64,000 nt of DNA from Pseudomonas congelans (GTDB lineage Bacteria; Pseudomonadota; Gammaproteobacteria; Pseudomonadales; Pseudomonadaceae): assembly GCF_900103225.1 (NCBI RefSeq), contig NZ_FNJH01000008.1, positions 62,001 through 126,000 of the forward strand, given 5' to 3'. The notes beneath the pieces are model-generated. The model ran no database searches. It had not been told where the DNA came from and saw nothing but the letters and a program-made list of their open reading frames with translations. The position numbers were made by a program, and so were the translations under genes. Shown here piece after piece: positions 8,868 to 19,471 of the stretch. Each line of letters starts with the position of its first letter. The stretch's first letter is position 1.

Positions 8868-9965
8868 ATGAGTTCACAGGTTTCATCCGCCCGCCCGGTT
8901 CGACCATCCGCCAGCCGGGATTCGATCGTCATCGACGTGCGTAACCACATCGGACACTTGACCCTCAATCGTCCGGAAGGCCTGAACGCAATCGATCTGG
9001 ACATGGTCCGCACACTTCGCCAGCAACTTGACCGCTGGGCCGACGACCCCTCGGTTCATGCAGTGGTCCTGCGTGGCGCAGGCGGCAAGGCGTTCTGCGC
9101 CGGTGGCGACATCCGTTCGCTGTATGAAAGCCATAAGAACGGCCAGGATCTGCATCACACATTTTTTGCCGAAGAGTACGAGTTGGACCTGGTCATTCAC
9201 CGTTACCGCAAGCCGGTACTGGCCCTGATGGATGGTCTGGTGCTGGGCGGCGGCATGGGGCTGGTCCAGGGCGCCGACCTGCGCGTAGTCACCGAGCGCA
9301 GTCGCCTCGGCATGCCGGAGGTGGCCATCGGTTATTTCCCTGATGTCGGCGGCAGTTATTTTCTCTCGCGGCTGCCGGGCGAACTGGGTACCTGGCTGGG
9401 CGTGACCGGGTCACAGATCGGTGCCGCCGATGCGCTGTACTGCGGCCTTGCCAACTGGTCCATGAACAGCGAACTGCTGCCGCGCCTCGATCATATGCTC
9501 GATCATCTGAAGTGGAGGTCGACCCCACTCAAGGACCTGCAGGGTGCACTGGCCAAGCTGGCGACTCAGCGTCTGCCCTCCCCGCCGCTGGAAGCCCTGC
9601 GCCACGCCATCGACCACTTTTTTGGCTTGCCGGATATCCCCAGCATGCTCGAACAACTGCAACAGGTGGTCATCGGCGACACCCGTGAGTGGGCGCTGGA
9701 CACCGTCAGTCGAATGAAAGCTCACTCGCCGCTGGGCATGTCCGTAACCCTGGAGATGCTGCGCCGCGGTCGTCATCTGCCGCTGCAGGCCTGCTTCGCC
9801 ATGGAGTTGCATCTGGACCGCCAATGGTTCGAACGCGGTGACCTGATCGAGGGCATACGCGCGCTGATCATCGGTAAAGACAAGAAGCCGCAATGGAAAC
9901 ACGCCAGCGCGCAGGACGTCAGTGCCGCGCAGGTGCAGAGTTTCTTCAACGGTCTGGAGAATTGA
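8868..9965 (+). CDS. 3-hydroxyisobutyryl-CoA hydrolase-like enoyl-CoA hydratase family protein
   Basis: Crotonase-fold enzyme, 365 aa, longer than ordinary enoyl-CoA hydratases (about 260) and typical of the 3-hydroxyisobutyryl-CoA hydrolase group of valine breakdown. Oxyanion-hole motifs are GKAFCAGGDIRSLY and GGGMGLVQGAD. The Glu/Asp pair of the hydrolases is in RLGMPEVAIGYFPDVGGSYF. The ATG at 8868 follows a good AAGGAG site. Upstream in-frame codons to 8781 overlap the promoter and were rejected. The next gene starts 3 bp after the stop and encodes an acyl-CoA dehydrogenase, which supports a branched-chain acyl-CoA pathway. Confidence 0.85.
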   Translation: MSSQVSSARPVRPSASRDSIVIDVRNHIGHLTLNRPEGLNAIDLDMVRTLRQQLDRWADDPSVHAVVLRGAGGKAFCAGGDIRSLYESHKNGQDLHHTFFAEEYELDLVIHRYRKPVLALMDGLVLGGGMGLVQGADLRVVTERSRLGMPEVAIGYFPDVGGSYFLSRLPGELGTWLGVTGSQIGAADALYCGLANWSMNSELLPRLDHMLDHLKWRSTPLKDLQGALAKLATQRLPSPPLEALRHAIDHFFGLPDIPSMLEQLQQVVIGDTREWALDTVSRMKAHSPLGMSVTLEMLRRGRHLPLQACFAMELHLDRQWFERGDLIEGIRALIIGKDKKPQWKHASAQDVSAAQVQSFFNGLEN

Positions 9966-9968
9966 GCC

Positions 9969-11120
<1,152 letters not shown>

Positions 11121-11159
11121 CGCAGAAGCCGCGCGATGCGGTATGCAGGGGGCAGCGCG

Positions 11160-14100
11160 TCAGGGCTTCACAAATCGCTCTCGCCCCAGCAACGTGACCA
11201 GCAAGGCCACCGAGTCGGCATTTTTGAGCATGATGTCGGTCCGTTTGTGGACGTCTTCGTAAAATACGTCACGCGCTTTTTCCAGCGTGCTCTTGCCAGA
11301 GATGCGCAAAATGGTCTGTTTTCCGTTGCCGTCCGTGCGCCTCAGGTCGCGCCATGAATCCTCCTCCAGCTGCTTGAACAATTTGTCGCGATCAGTCTGA
11401 AAGGACAGCGTCTTTTGCTGCTGATAAATCAGTTCATTCCTGATCCGCAGTCGATAGTTCGGTGCATCTTCAAGCAAGTCAATGAACGGGGCCTGCGAGT
11501 CCACATAAGCAATGTCGTCCGTTTTCAGCACCATATGCGATAACTCATGAATCAGGATCGCGGCCCGGTAATGCTGAGGAAACTTGAATTCCCCGGCCCG
11601 TTGCGCGCTGAGCTTCAATCGATAGGTCGGCAGTCGAAAGAACTGCTCTGTCAGAAAAATCCGTCGCGCCGGGTCTGCCTCGAAAATGAATGCGCTGGCC
11701 GACTCGTTACCTATTCGATTGACGCCGATGACATAGCGTTTCGAGTCTATGGGCGACATCGAAGGGTCAATCAACTCCTGATACAGGTCGGTGACCGCCT
11801 TTTTAGTGACTTCACGCAGTCGATCGTCAGGCACCTTCTGAGCAAAAAAATCGCTTAATATTTTTTCCGCACGCGGATCCAGGGTGTTGTCCGGCAAGCG
11901 TCTGGTCAGGTTGTCCAAGGCGTTTTCCAGATAGCTCCGCGCCTGCAGGCAGGCATCTTCGATAGATTGGGCCATATCCCGGTGACGATGACGAATCTCG
12001 GGCATGCCTCGAGCGCTGACAACCATGATCTCGTCAACCAGGTCGTCGACCAGGCTGCCTTCCATTCGGGTCAGCGCCCCACCGCCGCCGCGCAGCCCGC
12101 CCGGGATGTCCAGCCTCCATTGCTGATCCGCATCCAGGCTCACAGAGGGGCCGATTTTGCTGCCCGATACGATGAACCAGCCATCTTCATCGGACTGCAA
12201 CTCATAGGTTTTCCCACCGATGGCTGCATACGACCTGCTGGTAACAGGATCCCGGTAGACGCTTAACAGCTCGTCGCGCTGCAGCGTGTACAAGGCCATG
12301 TCGTGAACTTCGAACTCGCGCAAGCGCTCCCGTATCTGTTGTGTCAGGGAGCTGTTACCCCAGGAGAACTCGAACGTGTCAGCGCCATCGATCAATTGCA
12401 CCAGCGGGTCGGGCGACGTGGCGTCATCCACCAGAGTACTGTTCTCTCGAGCTGTCAGGGATGCGACTTCCGCAGGGTTCTGTCCGGAAGAAATCATCAC
12501 GCTCAAGGCAGTCATGAACTCCGAGATAGCCTGCCCCCACTGCTGATCCGTTGCCGAGATGAGCGACAGATTCAACAATGTCTGTCCCTGAATGATGCCA
12601 ATCAGTGCCCCGAGGCGTCCGGGCATGAGCGCCATGAATTGCTCTGCGCCGAGCGTGAACAGGTACTGCGTCGCCGCGCGGCGATGTTCGGCATTGGTGA
12701 CGCTGTACTGCTTGACCTGCAGCTTCAGGATATCCAGCGCACCTTTGAACATCAGCAACAGGCAGTTGCCCTCATAGGGATCTATGTGCACGGTGACAGG
12801 GGCAGGACGCTCAAAAGGCACGTCGAAAGAGGACTCGGTGCTGAAAGGCAGGTGTGGTTCCATGAAACCACCGTTGTCGTAAATCTTGCGCAAATCCGGG
12901 TCGATACGGTCCAGAATGTACGCTTGAAAATACGCCGAGGTGTGTATGTCCAGTACCAGCGCAGCCTGATCTGCGTACTCCTTGAACACGAATTCGTCAT
13001 GCAAGGGCGCGTAAAGCACCCACGGTCCCGGCTGATTTTCCTTTGGCCCCATCACGTAGGTATTCAGTACCGATGTCGGTTCCCAGCCCTCCTTGGCCGG
13101 TAGCAGCTTCAAGGGGCTGATGATTATCTGGCAGCCATTGACTGGCAGGCGCGCGACCGCATCAGGCATGGTCAATACGTTTTCGACAATCCGATACGCC
13201 TGCTCGGACAGCTCGTTTTTCAGCTTGGAGGTGAAGGCTCGCAAGATATCCAGCGAAGGAACCTGCTCGACGAACAGTTTGCGGCGTTCGAGGTAATTCG
13301 GCGTCGTCTCGGACAGTACCGAGTCCAGCATCGTGCGGTAACTCGCGGCGATGTCCAGCGACGCCACCAGTTCGCGTAGATACGCCGGTGTCAGGGCCGC
13401 GTTCAGCGGCGTGTCATCCATTGAGGAGAGCAGAATGACCCCGTCCTGCCTGGACAGAAAGCGGTTGATTGCAAACTCCACCAGGTTTTCGCTGACGGTT
13501 TGGACTGCCGCAGGCACCGACTGGGGCACCTCGCCTGGTGCCACCGGGGCGGGAACATAGTGCGTCAGGGAAACACGCACATTTTCAGGATCAGGACGGG
13601 GCTCTGCGAAGTCCTTGTCGATCCTGCGTTTGAGCTGCTCGAGGGAATAATCGTAGAAGCTTGGAATATCGAACAGAAAGTCCTTCTCGCCGGCACAGGT
13701 CACATAAAACCGTCGCAGGACCTCGACCAGAATGACCTGATCATGCTTCGACGCATCGCTGACCCATGAAGGTACGAGCGCCTTGTAAATGATGAATTGA
13801 ATGGCGACTCCCAAAGAGTTGAGGGCCTGGCGATTTCGGTCATCCCGCTCTGCGGCACTCAGCAGATTGACGAACAGTTCCGATGGCACCTGCCAGGCTA
13901 TGGACTGCCGGTAAAGATCCGCCACCGTACGCTGCTGGCGCTCGACCTCGTCGCGCTGCAATGCCTCGATAAAATGCCCTTCAATGGGTTGCAGGACGAC
14001 CTTGAGCTCAAGCGCCCCTCGACGGGTACGCTGGTCGAGTAACATGCGTCGGTCAGGTTCGGCGATTATCCCTGATACCTGCGAGCCCAGTTCTATACCT

Positions 14101-16373
14101 GCCAGTCGCCCGGCTACATACACTTTCAGTAACTGCCGAGTTTCGAAACAGATGATTCCCTGCTCCAGTATCCACAGGACGGGCTGGCTATCGGGACGCC
14201 TGCCAGTAACCACAAAAGCATTGGGTACCTTGATGGCAGGCGCCTGCGGGTCGTACTCGACCGTCACCCCGAATGCATCGACGCGCGCCTCGCCCAACCC
14301 CTCCCGAAGTGCCGGCAACGGCCTGTCGATGACCTGCTGTATGTTGTCGATGAAAACCACAGGCAGCGTGGCCGTGCGCCTTTCAACCAGCAATTCGAGG
14401 CGTAGCGAGTACTCCCGAACCAGAGCTGATATCACGCCGGGATGCATGCTGGTGTCCCGTTGGCGAATCGTGCGTGAGTAGAACTCGCTGATCTGCGCCT
14501 CGAAGCGCTGGGCAAAATCTGCCTGCACGCAGATCAGTATCTGCTCAAGCAATGCCAGGGGCAGACGTTGCACAGGTTGACCCGCCACCGGGGTGATCTG
14601 TCCTGCGAGAACAACGCTGTCAGTCAGAGGAGCGCTTGCGTAACCGCACACCCGGTCCAGCGCCAGCGTCAGCACTGGCACCGGCTTGGCCTCAGCGACA
14701 TCCGCCAATACCCAGAGCTTGCGGGCATCCAGAAGCGGACCGCCAATCAAGGCCAGATAAAGGTTGAGTGCGCGATGCATGCAGCCATCTGCACCGGCAT
14801 GCATGGCATCGATGCTGCCGAGCAAGGTGTCGAGCTTTTTCAGCTTGCCCATCCAGTTGTAGGACGGATCTGAAATCACGTTCGGCCGCTCACCGACACT
14901 GCTCTGGGCAGCGGGGCCCCAGACGCTGTCAAAGCCAAGCCGGTCCTGACGCCAGCGCCCTGCGTCGTGCATGTTCAATAGCCGACCATCGAGCAGCTTG
15001 CGGATGTCCAGTGCATCGTCGATCCGCGCCGGATTTTTTTCGGAGTGAAGGGCTGGCAGGTCAAGTACGTAGCGCAGGTCGCGCTTTTGCAGGGCGATCA
15101 GGGCATCGATGAACTCGCTGAAAAAGTCCTCGGTGAGCGTGTCATAACGCAGCTCAAGCTGACCTTCCAGGCTGATGACGGAATGATCGTTCAGCGATGA
15201 ATAAAACAACAGCCCGGCGCGTGAAGGCCCCCTCAGCACATGCTCAATGGCCTGAGCCTGATCGCCAAAGCGCAGGAAGCCCGGCTGCGACGAATAGAGA
15301 AACGCCGCCGGTGACGCCTCTCCGGGGAAATCGATGAGGAATACGCCGACCAGCTTGACGGGGTCCTGGCCGGCCACGACGACTGATAACCTGCTGACCC
15401 TCGGCACCGGCGCAACGGGCGCGCCAGACTGCGAAGGCAGCAGGGTCAGCAGGCAGCGGTATTCAGCCTCGGTCATGGTGCGATGCGCCCTGCCCGATAA
15501 CAGATGCTGGCGAAAGCACTCGACCAGCGCATCAGCGGTGAGGTCGCGGCGCGTGCGCCCGCCCTGCCCCTGAGACGTCCAATAGTCAGATAGCAATTGC
15601 TCATACGCAGTGCCGACTGAAGCAGCCGAGTCTGCCAGAGCATGATCGAAAACGATTGCCAGTGCCTCGGGCAACGCCACCCCCTTGGCATCCAGATAGC
15701 GACGTGTCTGGCCTTCCGGTAGAGCTTCGTAGGAAAACGCCTGCATGGCGGCATCGGTAAGGTACTGAGTCCCGATGACTGTAGACGCTGCCGGAGCAGC
15801 ACCGGGCGCCGTGTGCACAAGCTGGACAGTCTGGGCAACGGCGTCGATGCCCCTTTCTACCAGCACATCCTGCAAGGCCTTCCCTGTCGCCTCTCGAAGA
15901 TCGGGCAGCGCCTCCAATCCGGCCGCCAGACGCTGCAGATGTCCGGCTTGCTGGCGCATGACCGTCTGCGTGCACGCGTCAAACAGCGAGCCCTCGATGC
16001 GCTGGCTCTCGACGATCGACACGGCAGTAATATCGTCGAATCGTTGCTGCAAGGCGCTGAACAGCGCACTGCGGCTCTCGAACTGCTCGATGCCGAAGGT
16101 CAGGGTACTGAGAAAGACCCGTGCCAAGGGGTTAGCTGCATCGCTGATGAACAAGGCTGCGGCCAATTCCGCATTAACGGGCAACTGGTCATTTATCAGC
16201 AGTCTGTCGACTCGGGGAAGCGCATCGTTGGTTGGCTCGCTACTTTCGGCAGCCAAGAGTTGCAACCACGCACCGTCGTCACGGCTGATTCGGGACTGTC
16301 CGACGGCGTCATGAATGTCTTGTGTGAATCGCGCGCGCAGAGTGTCGCTGAAAAAATAGGGAGCTGCTGACAT
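11160..16373 (-). CDS. Very large toxin-like protein with dermonecrotic-type (DUF6543-like) region and C-terminal HExxH metalloprotease motif
   Basis: 1737 aa from the ATG at 16373, which has an AAAGGAA ribosome site; 36 further in-frame codons upstream were rejected. No signal peptide or clear membrane helix. Residues about 255-480 and 980-1290 resemble, from memory, the repeated modules of Pseudomonas 'dermonecrotic toxin domain' proteins (GPWVLYAPLHDEFVFKEYAD at about 1115; LGALIGIIQGQTLLNLS at about 1258). At 1609 lies HELSH, followed by KTDDIAYV: this HExxH...TxDxxY order recalls the aspzincin (M35) zinc protease site, in which the Asp is the third ligand. The gene is alone on its strand between core genes. 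No hrp box was found upstream. A secreted or effector toxin is an inference. Confidence 0.7.
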   Translation of the reverse strand: MSAAPYFFSDTLRARFTQDIHDAVGQSRISRDDGAWLQLLAAESSEPTNDALPRVDRLLINDQLPVNAELAAALFISDAANPLARVFLSTLTFGIEQFESRSALFSALQQRFDDITAVSIVESQRIEGSLFDACTQTVMRQQAGHLQRLAAGLEALPDLREATGKALQDVLVERGIDAVAQTVQLVHTAPGAAPAASTVIGTQYLTDAAMQAFSYEALPEGQTRRYLDAKGVALPEALAIVFDHALADSAASVGTAYEQLLSDYWTSQGQGGRTRRDLTADALVECFRQHLLSGRAHRTMTEAEYRCLLTLLPSQSGAPVAPVPRVSRLSVVVAGQDPVKLVGVFLIDFPGEASPAAFLYSSQPGFLRFGDQAQAIEHVLRGPSRAGLLFYSSLNDHSVISLEGQLELRYDTLTEDFFSEFIDALIALQKRDLRYVLDLPALHSEKNPARIDDALDIRKLLDGRLLNMHDAGRWRQDRLGFDSVWGPAAQSSVGERPNVISDPSYNWMGKLKKLDTLLGSIDAMHAGADGCMHRALNLYLALIGGPLLDARKLWVLADVAEAKPVPVLTLALDRVCGYASAPLTDSVVLAGQITPVAGQPVQRLPLALLEQILICVQADFAQRFEAQISEFYSRTIRQRDTSMHPGVISALVREYSLRLELLVERRTATLPVVFIDNIQQVIDRPLPALREGLGEARVDAFGVTVEYDPQAPAIKVPNAFVVTGRRPDSQPVLWILEQGIICFETRQLLKVYVAGRLAGIELGSQVSGIIAEPDRRMLLDQRTRRGALELKVVLQPIEGHFIEALQRDEVERQQRTVADLYRQSIAWQVPSELFVNLLSAAERDDRNRQALNSLGVAIQFIIYKALVPSWVSDASKHDQVILVEVLRRFYVTCAGEKDFLFDIPSFYDYSLEQLKRRIDKDFAEPRPDPENVRVSLTHYVPAPVAPGEVPQSVPAAVQTVSENLVEFAINRFLSRQDGVILLSSMDDTPLNAALTPAYLRELVASLDIAASYRTMLDSVLSETTPNYLERRKLFVEQVPSLDILRAFTSKLKNELSEQAYRIVENVLTMPDAVARLPVNGCQIIISPLKLLPAKEGWEPTSVLNTYVMGPKENQPGPWVLYAPLHDEFVFKEYADQAALVLDIHTSAYFQAYILDRIDPDLRKIYDNGGFMEPHLPFSTESSFDVPFERPAPVTVHIDPYEGNCLLLMFKGALDILKLQVKQYSVTNAEHRRAATQYLFTLGAEQFMALMPGRLGALIGIIQGQTLLNLSLISATDQQWGQAISEFMTALSVMISSGQNPAEVASLTARENSTLVDDATSPDPLVQLIDGADTFEFSWGNSSLTQQIRERLREFEVHDMALYTLQRDELLSVYRDPVTSRSYAAIGGKTYELQSDEDGWFIVSGSKIGPSVSLDADQQWRLDIPGGLRGGGGALTRMEGSLVDDLVDEIMVVSARGMPEIRHRHRDMAQSIEDACLQARSYLENALDNLTRRLPDNTLDPRAEKILSDFFAQKVPDDRLREVTKKAVTDLYQELIDPSMSPIDSKRYVIGVNRIGNESASAFIFEADPARRIFLTEQFFRLPTYRLKLSAQRAGEFKFPQHYRAAILIHELSHMVLKTDDIAYVDSQAPFIDLLEDAPNYRLRIRNELIYQQQKTLSFQTDRDKLFKQLEEDSWRDLRRTDGNGKQTILRISGKSTLEKARDVFYEDVHKRTDIMLKNADSVALLVTLLGRERFVKP

Positions 16374-16511
16374 GTACTGTTTCCTTTGGAGGGCGCCTCT
16401 GCGCACAGCGCCCAGGCGCGTGACAGAGAAAAGGAAACAGCTTATGGGGATGGACCGAAGCGCCTGCGTTACATAAAGCAATAGATCGGCAGACGCGCTT
16501 CGTCAAAAAAA

Positions 16512-17081
16512 TCAGTTGGCGGCAGCCCTGCCGTTCTTGTCGACCCAGGCAGCGAAGGCATCGATGAACTTCTGCAGGAAGGGCCTGGTTTTATCGGACA
16601 ATGCGCCGGACTCGTCGAAAAAGCTCCCGGCACCGCCAAGATAGGCTTCGGGCTGCTGAAGGCACAGCACGTCCAGAAACACCAGCGACTGGCGCAGATG
16701 ATGGTTGGCACCAAAGCCACCGACAGCACCCGGCGAGGCACTGATCACTGCGCCCGGCTTGCCGCTGAAGGCACTTTTGCCGTAAGGACGCGAGCCTACG
16801 TCAATGGCGTTCTTCAGAGCACCCGGCACCGAGCGGTTGTATTCCGGCGTGACAAACAGCACGCCGTCGGCAGCGCCCAGTTGCTCGCGAAAGGTGGTGT
16901 ATGCAGGCGGCGGTGAGTCGCCATCGATGTCTTCGTTGTACAACGGCAAGTCGCCGATCTCGACGATATTCAGTTTCAGGCTGGCAGGTGCCAGTTCTGC
17001 CAGAGCAAGAGCGATCTTGCGGTTGATGGACTCTTTTCGCAGACTGCCGACCAATACGGCAATGGTGTGAACCTGGCTCAT
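16512..17081 (-). CDS. NADPH-dependent FMN reductase family protein
   Basis: Flavodoxin-fold quinone/azo/chromate-type reductase, about 189 aa, a standard size. The FMN phosphate loop is GSLRKESINRKIA near the N-terminus, followed by LFVTPEYNRSVPGALKNAID, the usual second flavin contact. In-frame starts also exist at 17096 (ATG) and 17105 (TTG); 17081 gives the usual short N-terminus (MSQVHTIAVLVGSLR). It lies upstream of the large toxin gene on the same strand with a gap of about 140 bp, so a shared job is not implied. Physiological substrate unknown. Confidence 0.87.
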   Translation of the reverse strand: MSQVHTIAVLVGSLRKESINRKIALALAELAPASLKLNIVEIGDLPLYNEDIDGDSPPPAYTTFREQLGAADGVLFVTPEYNRSVPGALKNAIDVGSRPYGKSAFSGKPGAVISASPGAVGGFGANHHLRQSLVFLDVLCLQQPEAYLGGAGSFFDESGALSDKTRPFLQKFIDAFAAWVDKNGRAAAN

Positions 17082-17291
17082 GGAAATATCCGTCATCTGA
17101 TTCAAGGGAAGGTTAGGTATAGAACAGAAGCCGGGTTTAGACGACCTGTGCGCCAGTCAATTCCCTACGCACTTGAACAGCAGGGATTATTTTTTCCCTC
17201 GAAGGCAAACTCACCTATAGATCAGTGGTCTACTAGCCTCGATGGATTCGTAAACCAGCAGTTATATTCAGTTTCAGAGGTTACAGAGCAA

Positions 17292-17507
17292 ATGGCTTCA
17301 GTTCTCGTCGGACAATTTCATGCCAGGGACGCCGAAGGTCGCGTTTATCCGGTTCATGAGTTCCAGGAATCGCAGCCGGATGCGGCGCAGGGCGGGCAAC
17401 CGGTGATCACCTACAGACTGGCAATCGGCGACCGGGTCAAGCATTTGGGTGGTGAGGACTTTGAGCTGGTGCAATCAGGCATAAAGATCACCCGCACACC
17501 CACGTAA
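17292..17507 (+). CDS. Small conserved-looking hypothetical protein, 71 aa
   Basis: Not recognised. The open frame runs from 17067, but the first 75 codons look non-coding and the start at MASVLVGQFHARD has an AGAGG stretch upstream, so 17292 is chosen. The product is soluble and of mixed beta-strand character (VITYRLAIGDRVKHLGGEDF) without Cys pairs, membrane helix or signal peptide. It stands alone between two minus-strand genes. Codon use fits a real gene. Confidence 0.6.
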   Translation: MASVLVGQFHARDAEGRVYPVHEFQESQPDAAQGGQPVITYRLAIGDRVKHLGGEDFELVQSGIKITRTPT

Positions 17508-17552
17508 CACCGGCAGCATTCCCGCTCAGGCTGCATGGCCAGCGGGAAGCTG

Positions 17553-18107
17553 TCAGTCCGAAAAGATCAGATACCAGAAAATTGCCGTTTCACGAGTGTT
17601 CGGATCGATGCCCCGATAGCGCATGTGATCCACCCCTCCGACTACGTAGCCGCAACTCTCGTACAGCCTGCAGGCACCCAGATTATTGTTCTGCGTTTCC
17701 AGAACGATGCCCGGCAGATTGCGCTTGCGAGTCCAGAATTGCGCGGCGTCGAGCAATGAGCGTGCGACGCCATGACGGCGCGCCGACTCGTCTACTGCCA
17801 ACTCGTCGATGTAGGCAAAGCCGCTCCAGTGAGTGCTCATCACGATATGACCGACGGGATGGTCATCCAGCCAGGCAACCATCACCGAACTGGTAGCGGC
17901 GTCGCGATGATCGGCAAATTCCTGAGAGTCGATGCCGTAATTCTTGCTGTACGGCTCGACCAGCTCGACCGGCCATGAATCCACGCGCTCGCCAATACGC
18001 GGCTGGGCATAGCCAAGCACTGTAAACGTGAATTCGCTGTTGAGGATGTAGTCCTCGAAGCACTCGTCTGCAACCCGAATGCTCAAAGCAGGATGTGCCA
18101 CGTTCAT
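17553..18107 (-). CDS. GNAT acetyltransferase, streptothricin acetyltransferase-like
   Basis: Acetyl-CoA-dependent N-acetyltransferase, 184 aa. The acetyl-CoA loop is ESARRHGVARSLLD, preceded by the strand YIDELAVD, and followed by VLETQNNNLGACRLYESCGY. The C-terminal pattern, ending ETAIFWYLIF, recalls the Sat/Nat group that acetylates streptothricin, though many members act on other amines. The ATG at 18107 follows AAAGGTGAC; upstream codons to 18188 overlap the end of dnaQ and were left out. It lies just downstream of dnaQ on the same strand. Resistance is not demonstrated by sequence. Confidence 0.82.
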   Translation of the reverse strand: MNVAHPALSIRVADECFEDYILNSEFTFTVLGYAQPRIGERVDSWPVELVEPYSKNYGIDSQEFADHRDAATSSVMVAWLDDHPVGHIVMSTHWSGFAYIDELAVDESARRHGVARSLLDAAQFWTRKRNLPGIVLETQNNNLGACRLYESCGYVVGGVDHMRYRGIDPNTRETAIFWYLIFSD

Positions 18108-18127
18108 GTCACCTTTGCCGCTTGCTG

Positions 18128-18907
18128 TCAGGAAGATGCCTGTGCTCCCGCTTCCAGCATCTGTACCCAGAGTGGAGAAGCACCGCAAGCCTTGGCGATG
18201 GTGCTCATACGCACTTCATGCTCGGCCAGCTCACTTTCAGAGGCGCGAATGATGCGGCAAGGCTTGCGATCGGCGGGCAGGCGGCGAATTTCGCTGCCCC
18301 GGTTGCCGGAGCCTTCGCCCGAGCCATTGCCGTCGGAGGCATTGCCAGCCAGCGACAGGCTGGTCTGCCCGCCGGTCATCGCCAGATAGACGTCGGCCAG
18401 AATCTCGGAGTCGAGCAATGCGCCGTGCAGCTCACGACCCGAGTTGTCGACGCCGTAGCGCTTGCACAGTGCATCCAGACTGTTGCGCTGACCCGGGTGA
18501 CGCTCTCGCGCCATCATCAGGGTGTCGAGAATCGAACAGTGCTGAGTGATATCCGCCCTGTCCTGCGAACCCATCAAGGCAAATTCGTTGTTGATGAAAC
18601 CAACGTCGAACGCTGCGTTGTGAATGATCAGCTGCGCGCCCTTGATGAACTCGAAGAATTCATCGGCGACTTCGGCAAACCGCGGCTTGCCGACCAGAAA
18701 CTCGTTGGTGATGCCGTGAACACCGATCGCGCCTTCGTCACTTTCGCGATCAGGTTGCAGGTAAACGTGAAAATGCCGACCGGTCAGGCGGCGACCGATC
18801 AACTCGACGCAACCGATCTCGATGATGCGGTGACCATCCGTCACCGGCATACCGGTGGTTTCGGTATCCAGGACGATCGATCTGTTATCCAGATTTTGCA
18901 ATGCCAT
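18128..18907 (-). CDS. dnaQ: DNA polymerase III epsilon subunit (3'-5' proofreading exonuclease)
   Basis: Proofreading subunit of the replicative polymerase core, 259 aa. All exonuclease motifs are visible: Exo I (VLDTETTGMPVTDGHRIIEIG), Exo II (IHNAAFDVGFINNEF) and Exo III (HGALLDSEILADVYLAMTGG). A C-terminal tail would carry the alpha-subunit contact. An ATG five codons upstream (18922) is equally in frame; 18907 keeps a GAGG site in front. Gene order rnhA-dnaQ on the same strand is the usual Pseudomonas arrangement, with a 65-bp gap. Confidence 0.95.
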   Translation of the reverse strand: MALQNLDNRSIVLDTETTGMPVTDGHRIIEIGCVELIGRRLTGRHFHVYLQPDRESDEGAIGVHGITNEFLVGKPRFAEVADEFFEFIKGAQLIIHNAAFDVGFINNEFALMGSQDRADITQHCSILDTLMMARERHPGQRNSLDALCKRYGVDNSGRELHGALLDSEILADVYLAMTGGQTSLSLAGNASDGNGSGEGSGNRGSEIRRLPADRKPCRIIRASESELAEHEVRMSTIAKACGASPLWVQMLEAGAQASS

Positions 18908-18972
18908 TGACTGTTGCCTCATGTACAGGCCGCGATTCTAGCACGCAGCGGCCGTTGCAAGCCCTTGTGCGT

Positions 18973-19425
18973 CTAGCCGTGCCGGATGCCACGCACTTCG
19001 TCGACGCCACGGTTGGCGAGCTGGTCGGCACGCTCGTTGCCAGGGTGGCCGATATGCCCACGCACCCACTGCCATTTCACCGTGTGGCGACTGACCTGTT
19101 CATCCAGAAGCTGCCAAAGATCGGCATTTTTGACCGGCTCTTTGGCGGCGGTTTTCCAGCCGCGCTTCTTCCAGTTGGCCATCCACTCGGTAATGCCTTT
19201 CATCACGTACTGAGAGTCGGTCACCAGCGTCACTTCGCAGGGGCGCTTGAGTTCCTCAAGCCCGCGAATCGCACCGGTCAGTTCCATACGGTTGTTGGTG
19301 GTATTGGCTTCGCCACCCCACAGCTCTTTCTCGACGCCCTTGCACACCAGCAGGGCTCCCCACCCGCCCGGGCCGGGATTGCCCTTGCAGGCACCATCGG
19401 TGAAGAGTTCAACACTATCGCTCAT
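18973..19425 (-). CDS. rnhA: Ribonuclease HI
   Basis: Degrades RNA in RNA-DNA hybrids (Okazaki primers, R-loops), 150 aa, the normal length. Catalytic acids are seen in order: Asp in LFTDGACKGNPGPGG, Glu in NNRMELTGAIRGLEE, Asp in TDSQYVMKG and Asp in GHPGNERADQLANRG. It lies between the methyltransferase gene upstream and dnaQ downstream, all minus strand, a conserved group in Pseudomonas. Confidence 0.96.
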   Translation of the reverse strand: MSDSVELFTDGACKGNPGPGGWGALLVCKGVEKELWGGEANTTNNRMELTGAIRGLEELKRPCEVTLVTDSQYVMKGITEWMANWKKRGWKTAAKEPVKNADLWQLLDEQVSRHTVKWQWVRGHIGHPGNERADQLANRGVDEVRGIRHG

Positions 19426-19471
19426 TACGACCTTTCCAGAATGATGGGCTTCATGTGCAGCAAGGCGTTAT

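Noticed and set aside
12303..13103. 266-codon plus-strand frame inside the large toxin gene
   Set aside because: Antisense shadow; the minus-strand frame is continuous across it with coherent domains.
16374..16511. Search for a HrpL (hrp) box upstream of the large toxin-like gene
   Set aside because: No GGAACC followed by CCAC at 15-16 bp was found, so type III control is not supported by this sequence.
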